Shown: positions 45,590 to 57,448 of the stretch, in pieces
How the letters are laid out: every line of letters begins with the position of its first letter
How positions within the stretch are numbered: the stretch's first letter is position 1
Origin: Escallonia rubra
Lineage: Eukaryota; Streptophyta; Magnoliopsida; Escalloniales; Escalloniaceae
Length of the DNA: 64,000 nucleotides
NCBI GenBank assembly: GCA_033065855.1
Contig: JAVXUO010002227.1
Location: 186,001-250,000, forward strand
Direction of reading: 5' to 3'
Notes under the pieces: model-generated
The model's input: only the letters and a program-made list of their open reading frames with translations
What the model was told of the DNA's origin: nothing
Databases searched by the model: none
Made by a program: the position numbers and the translations under genes

Positions 45590-45860
45590 AATTATAAAAA
45601 ATTATAAGTGTCTCTAAAGGTCTAAAATATTATCTTGAATAGGGTCCTTATTTCTTGATAAATTAATTTTCGTATCAATCAGCTTTATATATTTAACTAG
45701 TTAACGAACTAACATATTATGACTTAATTTTAACTATTATACCCTTAAAACCACTCTATAATATGAACATAAAAACTCATATATCTACAAAATGAAAATA
45801 ACATCTTGGACTTAGAAGAGAGAAGAAAATGATGTTACAATTGAGATTGAAACAATAAAA
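45590..45860. repeat. AT-rich repeat, partner at 52180-52450
   Basis: Shares GGGTCCTTATTTCTTGATAA, ATTAATTTTC, AACATATTATGACTTA and AAATGATGTTA in the same order with 52180-52450. The copies are direct and 6.6 kb apart. They could be LTR remnants or members of a dispersed repeat; the interval shows no retroelement coding. Confidence 0.6.
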
Positions 45861-45909
45861 GCAATTTAACAATTTATTCATATTTATTGTACTTTAATAT
45901 ATGCTGATT

Positions 45910-45911
<2 letters not shown>

Positions 45912-45966
<55 letters not shown>
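45912..45966. repeat. AT microsatellite
   Basis: An uninterrupted AT dinucleotide tract of about 54 bases. Confidence 0.95.
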
Positions 45967-45970
<4 letters not shown>

Positions 45971-46627
45971 CTATGTATATATATGGGCTTAAATGACTAA
46001 TCTTTCTTTCCTTAAAGTACCCTTTTCTAATTGATATTTTCCTAAAAGATTAAGAGTGAGTAAGAGTGTTTTCGACTTATAACATTTTTTTCCATTAAAT
46101 ATCCTTTCTAAATTAGAGTTTTATTTAAAAATGAGGGTGTTTTGAATTTCTCATAGGAAATCAAGCGTCTTTCCTTAAAATATCATTATTGGGATATATG
46201 TTTTTGTTAGAGTTAGGGATTGTTTTGACTTTTGATTAAAAACTTTTCTTTTCATTAAATACCTATTTTTAATAAGTGTATTAAAAAATAAGGGTATTTT
46301 TTTTTACTTTTCATACAATATTAAGTCTCTTTCGTTAAATTATCTTTATTAAAATATATGCTTTTATCAGAGTAAATGGATGTTTTGACTTAAACTACGA
46401 TAGAGTTACTACATTTTCTCCAGCATATTCGATTAAAGAAGACAACTTGTATAGAAACATAGTTTCTAAGCTAAATTCAATATTTTGTCAGAAATTCAAT
46501 CCTTTATAATTTTGTATTTCATATGTCTATGTTGATGTATATGCTACATATATGAATTATTTTGCATGTATATAGATTTCAATACAAATATATTAGTACA
46601 CTAAAACTGTCGTAAACCTGAAGTTTG

Positions 46628-47044
46628 ATTCTAGATACTTAATACGGACATATTGATATAAGGAAGATATCATAAAACTAGAGTTTTTTAGGATTTTCTA
46701 AATACATGTGTAATCCTGACTGAGGTTAAATGGCTAATTCTTTTTTTTTCCTTAAGATGTCCTTTTTAAACTGAAATCTTCACTTGAAACTTTTTTCCCC
46801 ATCAAATACTTATTTTGAATTAGAGTGTTTTTTTATTCTAGATACTTAATACAGACATATTGATATAAGGAAGATATCATAAAACTAGAGTTTTTTAGGA
46901 TTTTCTAAATACATGTGTAATCCTGATCGAGGCCAAATGACTAATTCTTTTATTTTTTCCCTTAAGATGTCCTTTTTAAACTGAAATCTTCATTTGAAAC
47001 TTTTTTTTCCCATCAAATACTCATTTTGAATTAGAGTGTTTTTA
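46628..47044. repeat. 207-bp tandem duplication
   Basis: Two adjacent copies starting ATTCTAGATACTTAATAC at 46628 and 46835, over 90 percent alike by eye. AT-rich and non-coding. Confidence 0.85.
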
Positions 47045-48695
47045 AAAAATAAGAGTGTATTTGGCTTCTCTTAGGACATCAAGCATCTTTCCTTAGAATA
47101 TTTTTATAGGAATATATGCTTTATTTAGAGTTAAGGGTTCTTTTGACTTTTAGTTAAAAAAAAAAAACTTACGAAAACCTATAAAACCACCCTTGAACTC
47201 ATGCGTGTTTTTTTATTACCGAAAAAATTTCTATCATAACCTACTGTTTCCATTCATGTTAAAGCTAAACTATCTCAAGCTACTACATCTTCTCCATCAA
47301 TGTCAATTAATGAAAGCAACTTGTAGAGAACAATGCTTTCTATAGCCTTAAAAAATATAAACATAATCTACTTCAACTAAATTGAATATTTTATCAGAAA
47401 CTGAATCCTTTTACAATTTTGTATTTCAGATTTGTATGCTACAAATTTTAATTATTATGCATGTATATATATTTCAATGTAAACATTTTCGTACATTGAA
47501 ACTATCATAAAATTGAAGTTTAATTCTATATTTCAATTACAGACATATTGGTGTAAGAAAACTATAGTAAAACTAGAGTTTCTTTAGAAAATTTTTAAAT
47601 ACATAAAAATTGATTTTATCATACAATTTTGTTCCTAATTATAATTTGAGTTCATGGCAAGTACATAATCTTATATTCGTATTAGAGTTATTGGAATACC
47701 CTTATTTCATGACAACATATCATTCATATGGTTATTATTTTTCTATGATGCATTGTATCCCGATGTATCATATATTTACATGATAACATGTTTTATATGG
47801 CTATTATCTTCACATATTTCACTCTTATAAAATGATAGGATTAGATCAAATCCAATAAATAAAGACTCCAATTTATTTTGGCTCAAATGATTAATGACTA
47901 CTCTCAAGTTTTTATATGCAAGGGATTAAATAACTAAATTTTTTTTCTTGAAAATATTCTTTTAAGTTAAAAAATTCTCTAAATATTTTGACTTTTTAGA
48001 AGGTGAGGCTAAATTACTACTCTTTTGGCTAACTTCAAACATTTTGACGCTAAAGAGGTTCATTAATACATTTTTAGTGACAAAAAACTATTAATATAAC
48101 CAAAACGGGTAAGGATCTTACCCCAGCGTACAAAATAATCTCAAGCGATTAAAATGGCTATAGATTTTTTCATTAAAAATACCCTTTTAGAAATAAAAGG
48201 TTTACTAAACTTAAGTGTACTTTTAATTTTAAGAAGGTGAGCCTAAATTACAATATTTTTGGTTAATCATAAACAATTTGTTATTAAAGAGGTTAAAATT
48301 TCACTAATGCATCTTTAAGTGACAAAAATGTGGGAGTGGATCTAGCCCAATCGTATAAATATGATGTTAAGTCTCTATTCACCTTTAAAGAAAACCTTAT
48401 CAAAACATAACCTTAAAACTTATCAACATCAAAATCGATAAAATGAGCACCTCAATTGTCCGAACTTCGTAGAGAACCGTTCCTAAGTCCAGGTATTATC
48501 ATGTTTTTTTTCTATAAATTAAGGTGCACCAGCTATTGCCTCTATTAACTTTTGCATATAACTGCAAATTTAAATTTATTGACATATGACAAAGCCAAAA
48601 TATCTACAAGTTCGACCATGCCTTCTTTTTTCAACTTTTATGATAAATTTATGTGTTAATTTGTGTTTGGTAAAACAATGGATTTTTATAATTTT

Positions 48696-49657
48696 GGGAC
48701 TCATATCCTTGAAGTTAGGGTGAAATTACAGTCAATGATATTATATTTTAAAAGGAAAAGCCGTATTGATCTGTTAAAAAATATATTTTTTTTGCTTATG
48801 TCGATACGTACATTTTAAATGTTGATACTCCCTTCATTTTTGTGTCTACAAGGTATATATAATAAAAAAAAATTACAAATCCTAAATTTTCAAATTAGGG
48901 TTTTAACCCAAATTCTCCCCCCATCCCATCACCGCACCTTCCTCGGCAAGCAATCAACGTGAAAGTCGGCAAACTGGCTCAACCTCACTAGCCACATCAT
49001 CCCAGCACTGGCGAACGCTGGTGGTGGAAGGCTACTCTGGTGGTAGTTAATGGCGGCAGCTGTCGTGGTGTTATGTAATAGTTTTACACAAACAAAAAAT
49101 TTCATACATCTTTTTCCAAATTTTAAACCCCAAATTCAAATTTTTATTTATGTTTATTTGGTTTGTTGAATTGTGATGGTTTGTTGTAAGTGAGTAGAAT
49201 GAGAAAACTTTGACAATTGATTGGGGTGAGAAGGCTGAAGAAACGTGAAAAAGGTAAAGAACACAATGATGGTGGGATGTGATTGTGACTGTGGTTGTGG
49301 GCCGGTTGGGGGGGGGGGGGGAAGGTCGTGTTTGTGTGTGGGGGTATGTATGCATATTGTCTATGTGTGTGGATGGGTGCACGCATGTGTGTGGATGCAT
49401 GTATATGTTGTCTTCGTGTGTGATGGAGCTCCAGAAGTCTAAATGGATGATGGTGGTTGTAGTGGTGGGGTTGTATGGGTGAGATGAAGGGATGGAGAAT
49501 GACATTTGAAAATTTACATTCCTAAGTGACGGGCATTTTGATCTTTACATGCTTTTAGTATTTTCGTTCGGTCAACGGACATAAGTGTTATTTTTTTCAA
49601 TTAATGGGCATACTTGTAATTTTACCCTAACCCTAAGGTCATAGATGTAATTAACCC
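48696..49657. mobile_element. Mutator-like element, 962 bp
   Basis: Flanked by perfect 9-bp duplications TATAATTTT (48687-48695 and 49658-49666). The left end starts GGGACTCATATCCTTGAAG and the right end (complement) GGGTTAATTACATCTATGAC. Both then continue with TTAGGGT(G/A)AAATTACA. The same terminal pattern is seen at 9895-10961, so the two are family members. The interior holds a GC-rich segment (48918-49030) and a G/T-rich segment (49260-49420). No transposase or recognisable captured gene is present. Confidence 0.88.
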
Positions 49658-49666
49658 TATAATTTT

Positions 49667-51468
49667 CTTAACTCTCAAAACCTTATGTCATAGGTAATAT
49701 GTTTTTTTTCTTTTTATTTTAAAGATACATATCTTTATTTAATGAATGATCTGGGTTACAAATTATTCTTGATGAACTTTTGTTGAATTTGTAATTATAT
49801 CAAAACTGTAATGCGTATATATAAATATAGGATGAAAAACGTAGGTTTGTGAATATTATTGAAGTTACTTAGTGCATTACCACTATTTGATATCAACTTC
49901 ACACATACATTTTGTAGTATGGATTTCAAAATGACACACACAGACACATATGTATATAGACTTTTTAGATGAGTAGGTAAAGTCTGTGTTAAAAATAAAA
50001 ATCTTAAGGCATATATATATGCTAAATTACATCTACAATTAAATTAATAGCCTTATTTTACTACTACGATGAACAAGGTCACGCTAGATAAATTTAAAAG
50101 AGAGCTTTAGAGTACACTATCAAGAGAAACTTAGACTACACTATAGATTTTTTAATTGAAAATTTTAAAAAAGAAAGTATAATTAAGATTAAGCGTCATT
50201 TTAGACAAATTGTACTCAAACATTGGAACTTAAAAATAGAAAAAGTGGAAAAATACTTGCTTTGTACTTTAATCTTAAAATAAGAGATATATGAAACTTA
50301 TACTCTCTTCGTTCCAAATTATTTGATCATATTTGACGCACGTTTATATATTTAAGATATAAGTCTTATTTAATGAGTTTCTCATTCTATCCCAAGAGAG
50401 AGAGGGGCAGGACGAAATTGATTCAGTGGAGAAAAATGGGTTGGTGAACGACTAAATGTGGAGAGAGAAATAGAATAAAAAAATGTCTGCAGATGGTAAA
50501 GAGCTACAAAATCTTCTTTAATTTGAAAACTGATCAATTTTTTTAGGACAGTCCAAAAAACATTTATCAATTTTTTTTAAACTGAGAGAGTTATAGAATA
50601 GATCATTACCAAAAGCAAATAAACTGCAGAGGATATTTTGACCCTCAATAATCATCGCTACAAGAAATGGCCATAACTGGGTAGAAAGAAACATGATAGG
50701 TAATGAATGATACTGAAAATCATAAGTGATGATATTTTGAACTTTAGTAGTGATGTTGCAGAAAAAAGTGCCAAAACTCTAAAAGTGAATGATAGAAAAA
50801 CTTTGGGAGGATTATTGAAAGTTAAGGCTACTAAATTTGTTACTTAAGCAGTTCAGTTTCTCCGTGTCCTGATAGATCTCTTGAGTTTGATTGATTCTTG
50901 GTTTTAAAGATGCAATATTTAAGATCCTACTCATTTCATCTTACAAACGTTGTTATATATTTATCAATAATAATTTCTTCATGTTAGACACTTTATTTTC
51001 GACAATCCTTTTCGGGTTGATTAATTATTGAACTTTCGTAATACAACTTAATTATAATTCAGACTTCTTCTCAATTTCACTTTCTAAACATACATATGCC
51101 ATCAAAACATAATACATAACAATAGACAACTCCAATATAAACACTTGATATTAATTATCTCTAAAAAAATTCTTCACTTTTATCGTTGTATAGTCAAACT
51201 TGTAGTGTTTAATGAGAGTTAAATATTTGTGGGAGATGTTTGAGATTAATTGTAATGTCAGTGTTCCTTGGATAACAAGATATAATATGGAGCAGTTAGA
51301 ATTCTGTTTAGCGGCAACTTAATGTCACGAAAGAATTAAGTATGATAAATAGTGAAAAAATTTGATTTGCAGTTAACAACTGATTTGTTATTATCGTTTA
51401 ATTATAATAGTCATATTGATTAAAATTTAATTATTTTTTAGCCAAGATTTACAATATTCTTATTTTAA

Positions 51469-51518
<50 letters not shown>

Positions 51519-52180
51519 ATTGAAAACATAATCTAATGACATCATATTTTTCCATCTTCAAGATTTAAAATGTTCTCCAATATAGTAATTAAGAATATTT
51601 TTATTTAATGCACCTTTTTTCTTCTAATACATATGTATTTCTTTTCAAAATCTCATTTATGCTTATATATAGCTACTTTGTTGATCACACGGTCTTATAA
51701 AACCAAAAAATTGTCCTATCATTTAATTAACTATTTTATATATTACATAGACAATTTTCTTGCAATGATCATGTTATGTCTGAATACAAATAGATTTACT
51801 AAAATATTGTAAATTTAAATTAACTGTAGCACAAAATTTTTGTTCTAAATATCATATGCTATTTTTATATTCTAGATACACATGATTTCTTATCTTCTTA
51901 TGAAAGAGTTAGTTTTAAGAACATGATAGTCAAAATTAAATCCTTAAAAATTAGCATATTTAGAGTTTTAGAAGCAAAATTAAATGAACTTAAAAATAGT
52001 GATCCAAAATAATATTTGTATACCTTTAGATACACTAACATATTTAGTATACAACTTTAAATCCTTTTTCAATTATCAGATGTATGAATAAGATAAGCTT
52101 TGCCGTTATTGCGATTTTAGTTAATAATTATACGGTCATTTGATAGTTGTGAGGTCTCACCTAAATAAATTACGTCAAAA
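49667..52180. other. AT-rich intergenic region
   Basis: No gene is recognised. It contains an AT microsatellite at about 51475-51512. Confidence 0.4.
51475..51512. repeat. AT microsatellite
   Basis: About 38 bases of alternating AT. Confidence 0.9.
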
Positions 52181-52439
52181 TTTTTATTGACATTATAAGT
52201 GTTTGTAAGGGTCTCAAATATTTTCTTGAATGGGGTCCTTATTTCTTGATAAATTAATTTTCATATCAATAAGCTTTATATAATTAAAAAACTAATTCTA
52301 AGCATTCTGAAACTCTAACATATTATGACTTATAACATTAACAACTGTATCCTTAAAACATTCTCTAATATAAATATAGATATTTATATATTTAAAAAAT
52401 GAAAATAACGTTAAGAGAGAAAAAATGATGTTATAATTG

Positions 52440-52730
52440 GAATTGAGCCTAATTAGAGCATATCACAGTTCACCGTAATTGGGTCTAATCAGGGTTTGTC
52501 AACGATTTATAAGGACAATCAGGGTTTAATTAGATTAATCAGCGGTAAGGGTTAATTAGAGATTAAATTAACATTAAATTAGGGTTAATCAATGTTAGTT
52601 AGGCTAATTAGGACTAATCAGAGTTAGTTGGGTATAATTAGGATTAATTAGTGTAAACTAGAGTTTGATTAAGAATTAATTAGGGTTAATCAGTTTTAGT
52701 TAGGGTTAATAACTTTTTAATTAGGCCGCA
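52440..52730. repeat. Degenerate TTAGGGTTAATCA minisatellite
   Basis: About 20 irregular variants of GGGTTAATTAG / GGGTTAATCAG follow one another. The unit resembles but is not the plant telomere repeat (TTTAGGG), and the phase is irregular. Confidence 0.7.
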
Positions 52731-52734
52731 TACG

Positions 52735-53589
52735 TGGCCTCCTCGGTACGATTGCACGTGTCATGATAGGAGCGCCCCACCACACGTTGCATCTCCACAG
52801 ACGCAGACACCGACTGTGGAGCGTTTGTCGTTACACGAGGACGAGATCCGTCGTATTGCTACAGAAGTTTATAGGATGATCACGGCGCATAATCAGGTAC
52901 AATCAATATATACGTTTAGTAAACACTACATTTGATTGCTATCGATATTAATGCGTATGTGCCTTTACATGCAATGCACTGTTGTTGGACATGCCGAGCC
53001 AGATCCGGATCACAGTGCCCCCTAGACGAGGACAATCAGCAGGATCCAGATCCAGGACTTGTCGACCCCTGATTAGCTCTTCCTCTCCTAGCTATTTGTA
53101 TCCCGCTCCCGTGGTGCCCCGCCCCTTTCCCCCCCTCCCCGCGTACTCCCCTCCTCTCCTTTTCTCTATTGTAACCCGCTTATATATATATTAAATAATT
53201 GCTGATGGATAAGTAATTATTTAACCCTAATATTAAAAAAGTAAAATAAAATTTAAAATTAGTTTGACTTTTAGCGACGGATTTTATTCCGTAGCTAAAA
53301 TTCTTACTTTTTCTGTAAATAAATGACTTTTAGTGACGGCAACTCCGTCCTTAAAAGGTTTAAACGACAGCTTTTAGCAACGGACATTCCATCTCTAATA
53401 GTCATCATTTTCTGAATAATTTTTGGCGACAAATTGTTCAGTCGCTAAATATTTTACGTAAAAAATTATTTTCGAAAAAAGAAAATAAATTTAAATATGA
53501 AAAATATATTTAGGGACGGATTTGACGACTGATGTAGGACTTTTAGCGACGGAACTGTCCGTCGCTAAAAGTCATTTCTCTTGTAGTAT
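52735..53589. mobile_element. CACTA (En/Spm) element, 3' end with exon remnant
   Basis: The right end reads, on the complement, TACTACAAGAGAAATGAC then TTTTAGCGACGGA. CACTACAAGA-type termini with subterminal TTTTAGCGACGG repeats are typical of plant CACTA elements; here the first base is T rather than C. Several direct and inverted copies of TTTTAGCGACGG lie in 53270-53575. Further left a short exon remnant reads APPHVASPQTQTPTVERLSL HEDEIRRIATEVYRMITAHN before a splice-donor-like CAGGTACAA (52897), possibly the C-terminal end of a transposon protein. The left terminus is not found in the window. Confidence 0.55.
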
Positions 53590-54063
53590 TCCCTATTTTT
53601 TCCCTCCCAGCCTCCCTTCTTCTTTCTAACCTGTCTCCTCTCTTCTTTCCCTATTCCTTCTTCCTCCCTACAATTGTTTGTCCCTTTTTTCCTCTCCACC
53701 CGACACATACAACACACACATAATACCCACAATCACACACACACACACACGCACGCACGCGCACACACACACACACGCATGCGCTCACACACACAGACAC
53801 CCCCTATCCTCAAAAACTGTCATGGTGACACACCTCATGCTTACACACCCAGCACATACACAACATACACTATCACACAAACACATACGCATACACACCC
53901 CATCCCCACCCCCACCCCCACGTACACAACAACCACTGCCACCCACCCACACACTGTCGTAACACCTGCACATAACACATACAACACACTGTCGTGACAA
54001 TCTGCAAATTATATTTTGTGTTGTGCTTATGCGGGTGGGGGTACATATCACATCAGTTTTTTG

Positions 54064-54094
<31 letters not shown>

Positions 54095-54430
54095 GACAGT
54101 GGGTATTGTATGGGTGTAAATGTGTGTAATAATGTGCGCGTGTGTGCGCCCGAGACAGTGTGTGTTGCGTGCGTGTGTGTGCGCACGCTTGTGTATGTGA
54201 CAGTTATGTTGTGTGTTTGGGGGTGGGGGATGCATATGTGACAGTGGGTGTTGTGTTTATGTGACAGTGGGTGTTGTGTGCTTTATGGTTGGTGGTGGAG
54301 CTGTGGCATCGCTGTGGTGGTGGTTGGTAGTGTGTTGGACTTGGGAGAAGAAGAAAGACGAAGGAGAATATATGGGGATTAGAAGAAAGAATTAAGAAGA
54401 AGGAATAAGAAAAGAAGCAACTAGGGAAAT
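53590..54430. repeat. CA-rich / TG-rich foldback tract
   Basis: The left half is pyrimidine-rich (53590-53700) then CACACA-rich (53705-53995). The right half is the mirror complement, TGTGTG-rich (54060-54300) then purine-rich GAAGAA (54340-54420). The two halves can pair loosely across the centre near 54005. Many long frames exist here in all phases, which is expected of dinucleotide repeats and not evidence of genes. Confidence 0.7.
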
Positions 54431-54574
54431 GACAGTTTTACCTCTAAATTAACAAACTTGGATTGACATATGCTAATAGAATGACTTGATTGAAATGAAT
54501 TTGATGTCTAGTGCCCAAAGTTGAATATGCCTAATATTACAGTGGTCAACCGAATAGTTAACTAAAATTTTAAA

Positions 54575-55029
54575 TATCAAGCACATCTAGTAGAAAGCTT
54601 GTTTTAGAGGTTTCATTGGATGTTCATGTGAGTTCTCTTTTAAAGTTTGTCTTTGAATTTTTGATGTGTTCATTGACATATTAGTTGATCATACATTAAT
54701 TCTTTATATTGCATCTTAATTGTTTTATAGGCTACAATTCCTGATCGTGTTGTCGTCTAAGTGTGCTTCTGATCACGAATCAGACTCCTCGAGTATTAAT
54801 TAAAGGCAATAAAGTTTGTGGTGTAATACACCTATGGGCCGCGAATAAGAAGAAATGGCTTATACGTGACACCAACTTGCATGCATGTTCCATGATGGGA
54901 TTATCCTCATCCTCTACTACACACAAACATAGACCGAACTTGTGGGAAGAGTTTGACCTAATATGGTTGCCCGCCCTACAAAAGCCGTGGCAAAATGGAT
55001 GTCTAAGCATCAAGTACAAGTATGTCCAT
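54575..55029. repeat. Dispersed repeat, copy of 36480-37005
   Basis: Matches the segment downstream of the transposon gene remnant at 35.5-36.5 kb, starting ATCAAGCACATCTAGTAGAA. It is followed, as there, by the LTR-like repeat. Confidence 0.55.
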
Positions 55030-55335
55030 ATTCACCCCAATTTTTGTAGGTTTATTTTACATATTTACTTGGTAGTTATTGGGCTTATTTTTAGCTAGAA
55101 TTTAATTGTTATTTTTGTATGAGGCCTAGTAATAGATAATAATTTTAATCTAACTAATTGAGTCCAGTTCAATTATCGGTCCAGTAAATCTAGTCTAGTT
55201 AGTAGTTTGGTCCAGTTAATTATTACAGTTATTCTAGACTTAACCCAAGTTAGAGTCTAGATAGGATATGCGGTTAAAGGTCTGATTTGGATGAGATTTA
55301 TTAAAAAAAAATCAAAGTCTGACTTTACCATATTG
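55030..55335. repeat. LTR-like repeat, left part only
   Basis: Matches 37015-37310 (TTTTTGTAGGTTTA, GGTCCAGT motifs, GGTTAAAGGTCTGATTTGGA), then stops where a decayed hAT element begins. Confidence 0.5.
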
Positions 55336-55369
55336 GGAGATCTCCAAACAACATAATTATGATTAATTT

Positions 55370-55760
55370 TACCATCAAAGTTTTCAAAATATTTAATTAA
55401 CAGTTGTATAGTGGCATTGTATTGTTTTAATGCATCAGACTTAGTAGTCTTTCTATGAACCTTTTATACAAAGGTTGCATATGATTCTTTATTGGGCACA
55501 ATAAGTTCGGCAAAACTGTCTCTTTGCTATCACTGGTTATAAATACATAATTTGTTGTCAAAAGATAATGGTGTTTGACTACATCAATATGGCCTTGTTA
55601 AGATGCATATTGGAAGAAATTCCTGCTAAGATGTAAACTATCACTACCATGCGGAAACAACTTGAAACAATATTTACATTAAGCTTTGGATACTTCATCA
55701 ACCATAACCTTTGTAAAATGATCCCAACATTTACTTTTCAGTTTTATATCCGTCCTTTGG
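55370..55760 (-). pseudogene. hAT transposase BED zinc-finger remnant
   Basis: The minus strand has KCWDHFTKVMVDEVSKA, a stop, CKYCFKLFPHGSD and, further on, QGHIDVVKHHYLLTTNYVFI and SDSKETVLPNLL. This corresponds to the zinc-finger part of the relic at 25764-26640, of which the catalytic part is missing here. The containing element probably runs to about 56660, just before unit d. Confidence 0.6.
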
Positions 55761-57152
55761 CCTTCTGGCGGACTTTAGATAATATTGCTTGGTCCATCCT
55801 CTCCACGACCACTGATCGAGTTAAGAGTGTACATAGCAGTATTAGTGTTGCCTGCTGAACTGGATGCTTGATTGAAGTGTTGTTGATCTTGTGAAGGTGT
55901 AGATTGAAAATCAGGAATATTTTGGTTAAATGCCAAGGAACTTTAGGTGTCTATACCAGTAATTTGGTTAAATGTCAAGGAACTTTAGGTGTATATACCA
56001 GTGGTGATTACTCTTGAAGGTTTTTTTTTTTAATGTGGTGCTCGTCATGGTGGACGTTTTTTAATGTGTGATTTTGATGGTCTTGGAGTAGACATACTTT
56101 TTATAATATTTGAATGAAAAAATTACAAAACTGGTAAGAATAATTAAATAGTAAAAGAACTAATCTAATAAAGAATAGTTTTAGAGCTAAAAGTTATCAA
56201 CTAACAATTAAAGAAAGCTTATGATTAGTTGAGAGGGTTAGTAACGAATAAGAATGCACAAGAAATCTTGTAGATAAGAGAGAGTTGTGAATTATAGTTG
56301 AGGTGTGAAGAATGTAAAGAGCATGAGTCAATTTATAGATTTTTCTAGTCGCAAAAGACCAAAATATCCCTAAAATAGCTGTTTATCGTTATTGGGAAGT
56401 GTAAATATGTAAAAGTGTATAAAAAAGCGGTGTAGAATAAGTTTGTACAAAAGTACTCTTCAAACCGGCTATTATATAGCGGTTGGAAGGGTGAAAATGT
56501 CATTCATTTCTACAAAGATGGCCGTTTTGGGGGAAGGGTGAAATTCAAAATTTAAATGTTTTATCGAGCCCGGCCATGCTAGGCTTGGGCTTGATAATGG
56601 GCTGGGCCATGGCGTGCCTAAACGAGCCGGGCTCTTCTTTGTGAAAATGTTTCGTCCGCGGCCCCCGGGGGGCGGGGGGTAGGAGGAGGAGGAGGGGGAG
56701 AGAGGGAGGTGGCAAAGTGTGCGGTGAGTTGCGGCAATTAGGGTTGTGGTGGCTCTGGTAGCTATTGCACACATTAGAGTTAGGTTAGGGTCAGGTTGAG
56801 GACAAAAGGAAAGAGAGAAGCAAGATCTCAGGTAGGTTGCTGACATTTAATTTCATTAACATCAATAATTTCCTTGCTAAAGGAAGAGAGCACCAGGATT
56901 GAAGTTGCCATAGAACACAAAGAAAAAGGCATAATGTGCTTGTGGGAGCGAACGTGAGGATTCTTGAACATCAATTAGCATCAGGATTATTATTTGCCCT
57001 CATTAGAGTGTTTGGTGTACTGCATATTAAACAAAGAAACTACACAGCTGAACATGAGCATATTAGGGTGTGTACGTGAATTATGTCAAACAAAGGATCA
57101 ATGTTACCTGCTTGGAGTCCAATTGGAGGATATCAAGGTGACTTATAACTGT

Positions 57153-57275
57153 ATATCTGCAATGCAGAGCAAATCTCCTTTGGCAGTGAACTACTATCTG
57201 CTTGTGAAGTTAATCACCTTGGAGCAGTTGAAAGGCCAACAGACAAAGGAGATTTGGTCAGTAATGCATCCATAC
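57153..57275 (-). ncRNA. MIR399: microRNA399 precursor, type A, unit d (eroding star arm)
   Basis: The minus-strand mature arm (57165-57185) is unchanged (starts TGCCAAAGGAGATTTG, ends CTCTG). The opposite arm (57241-57261) reads AGACAAAGGAGATTTGGTCA on the plus strand, with several mismatches to the mature arm where units a and c have fewer or one. The fold should be weaker, so this copy may be losing processing. The TATA box and P1BS upstream are nevertheless the best preserved among the duplicated A copies. Confidence 0.78.
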
Positions 57276-57400
57276 ACTAGACCAAAGCTACCTGTTTGCT
57301 CCAGATCGCAGAATTATAATATCGAGAAACCCTTCCTAAGGATTTGGGGACCTAACATCCCTCATCGCATTGATGAACAGTTATGATGCTCCAAACTCAT

Positions 57401-57448
57401 TTATAGGCGTCACAATGGTCCGGAATTTTCCGTGCAAATAGGATATCC
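57401..57448 (-). promoter_or_regulatory. TATA box and P1BS of MIR399 type A, unit d
   Basis: Minus strand: GCCTATAAATG (TATA, ending at 57408) and palindromic GGATATCC (57441-57448), as in unit e. Confidence 0.75.

Larger units (their letters stand above)
45151..48686. other. AT-rich intergenic region
   Basis: Very AT-rich with no coding region. It contains an AT microsatellite, a 207-bp duplication (listed separately) and three diverged copies of a roughly 165-bp stretch with TCTTTCCTTAAAATAT / TTTTGACTT (about 46080-46250, 46250-46400, 46990-47160). Confidence 0.45.

Noticed and set aside
49071-49505. 144-codon minus-strand frame with His/Pro/Thr runs
   Set aside because: Lies over the G/T-rich tract of a Mutator-like element; composition is explained by low complexity.
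45590-52450. LTR retrotransposon bounded by the two AT-rich direct repeats
   Set aside because: No gag-pol coding, primer-binding site or polypurine tract was seen between them, and the similarity has no sharp TG...CA ends.
52440-52730. Interstitial telomere
   Set aside because: The plant telomere unit TTTAGGG is not repeated in register; the basic unit here is longer and AT-richer.
53674-54395. Long His/Thr-rich frames on both strands
   Set aside because: Produced by CA/TG dinucleotide repeats, which stay open in all phases.
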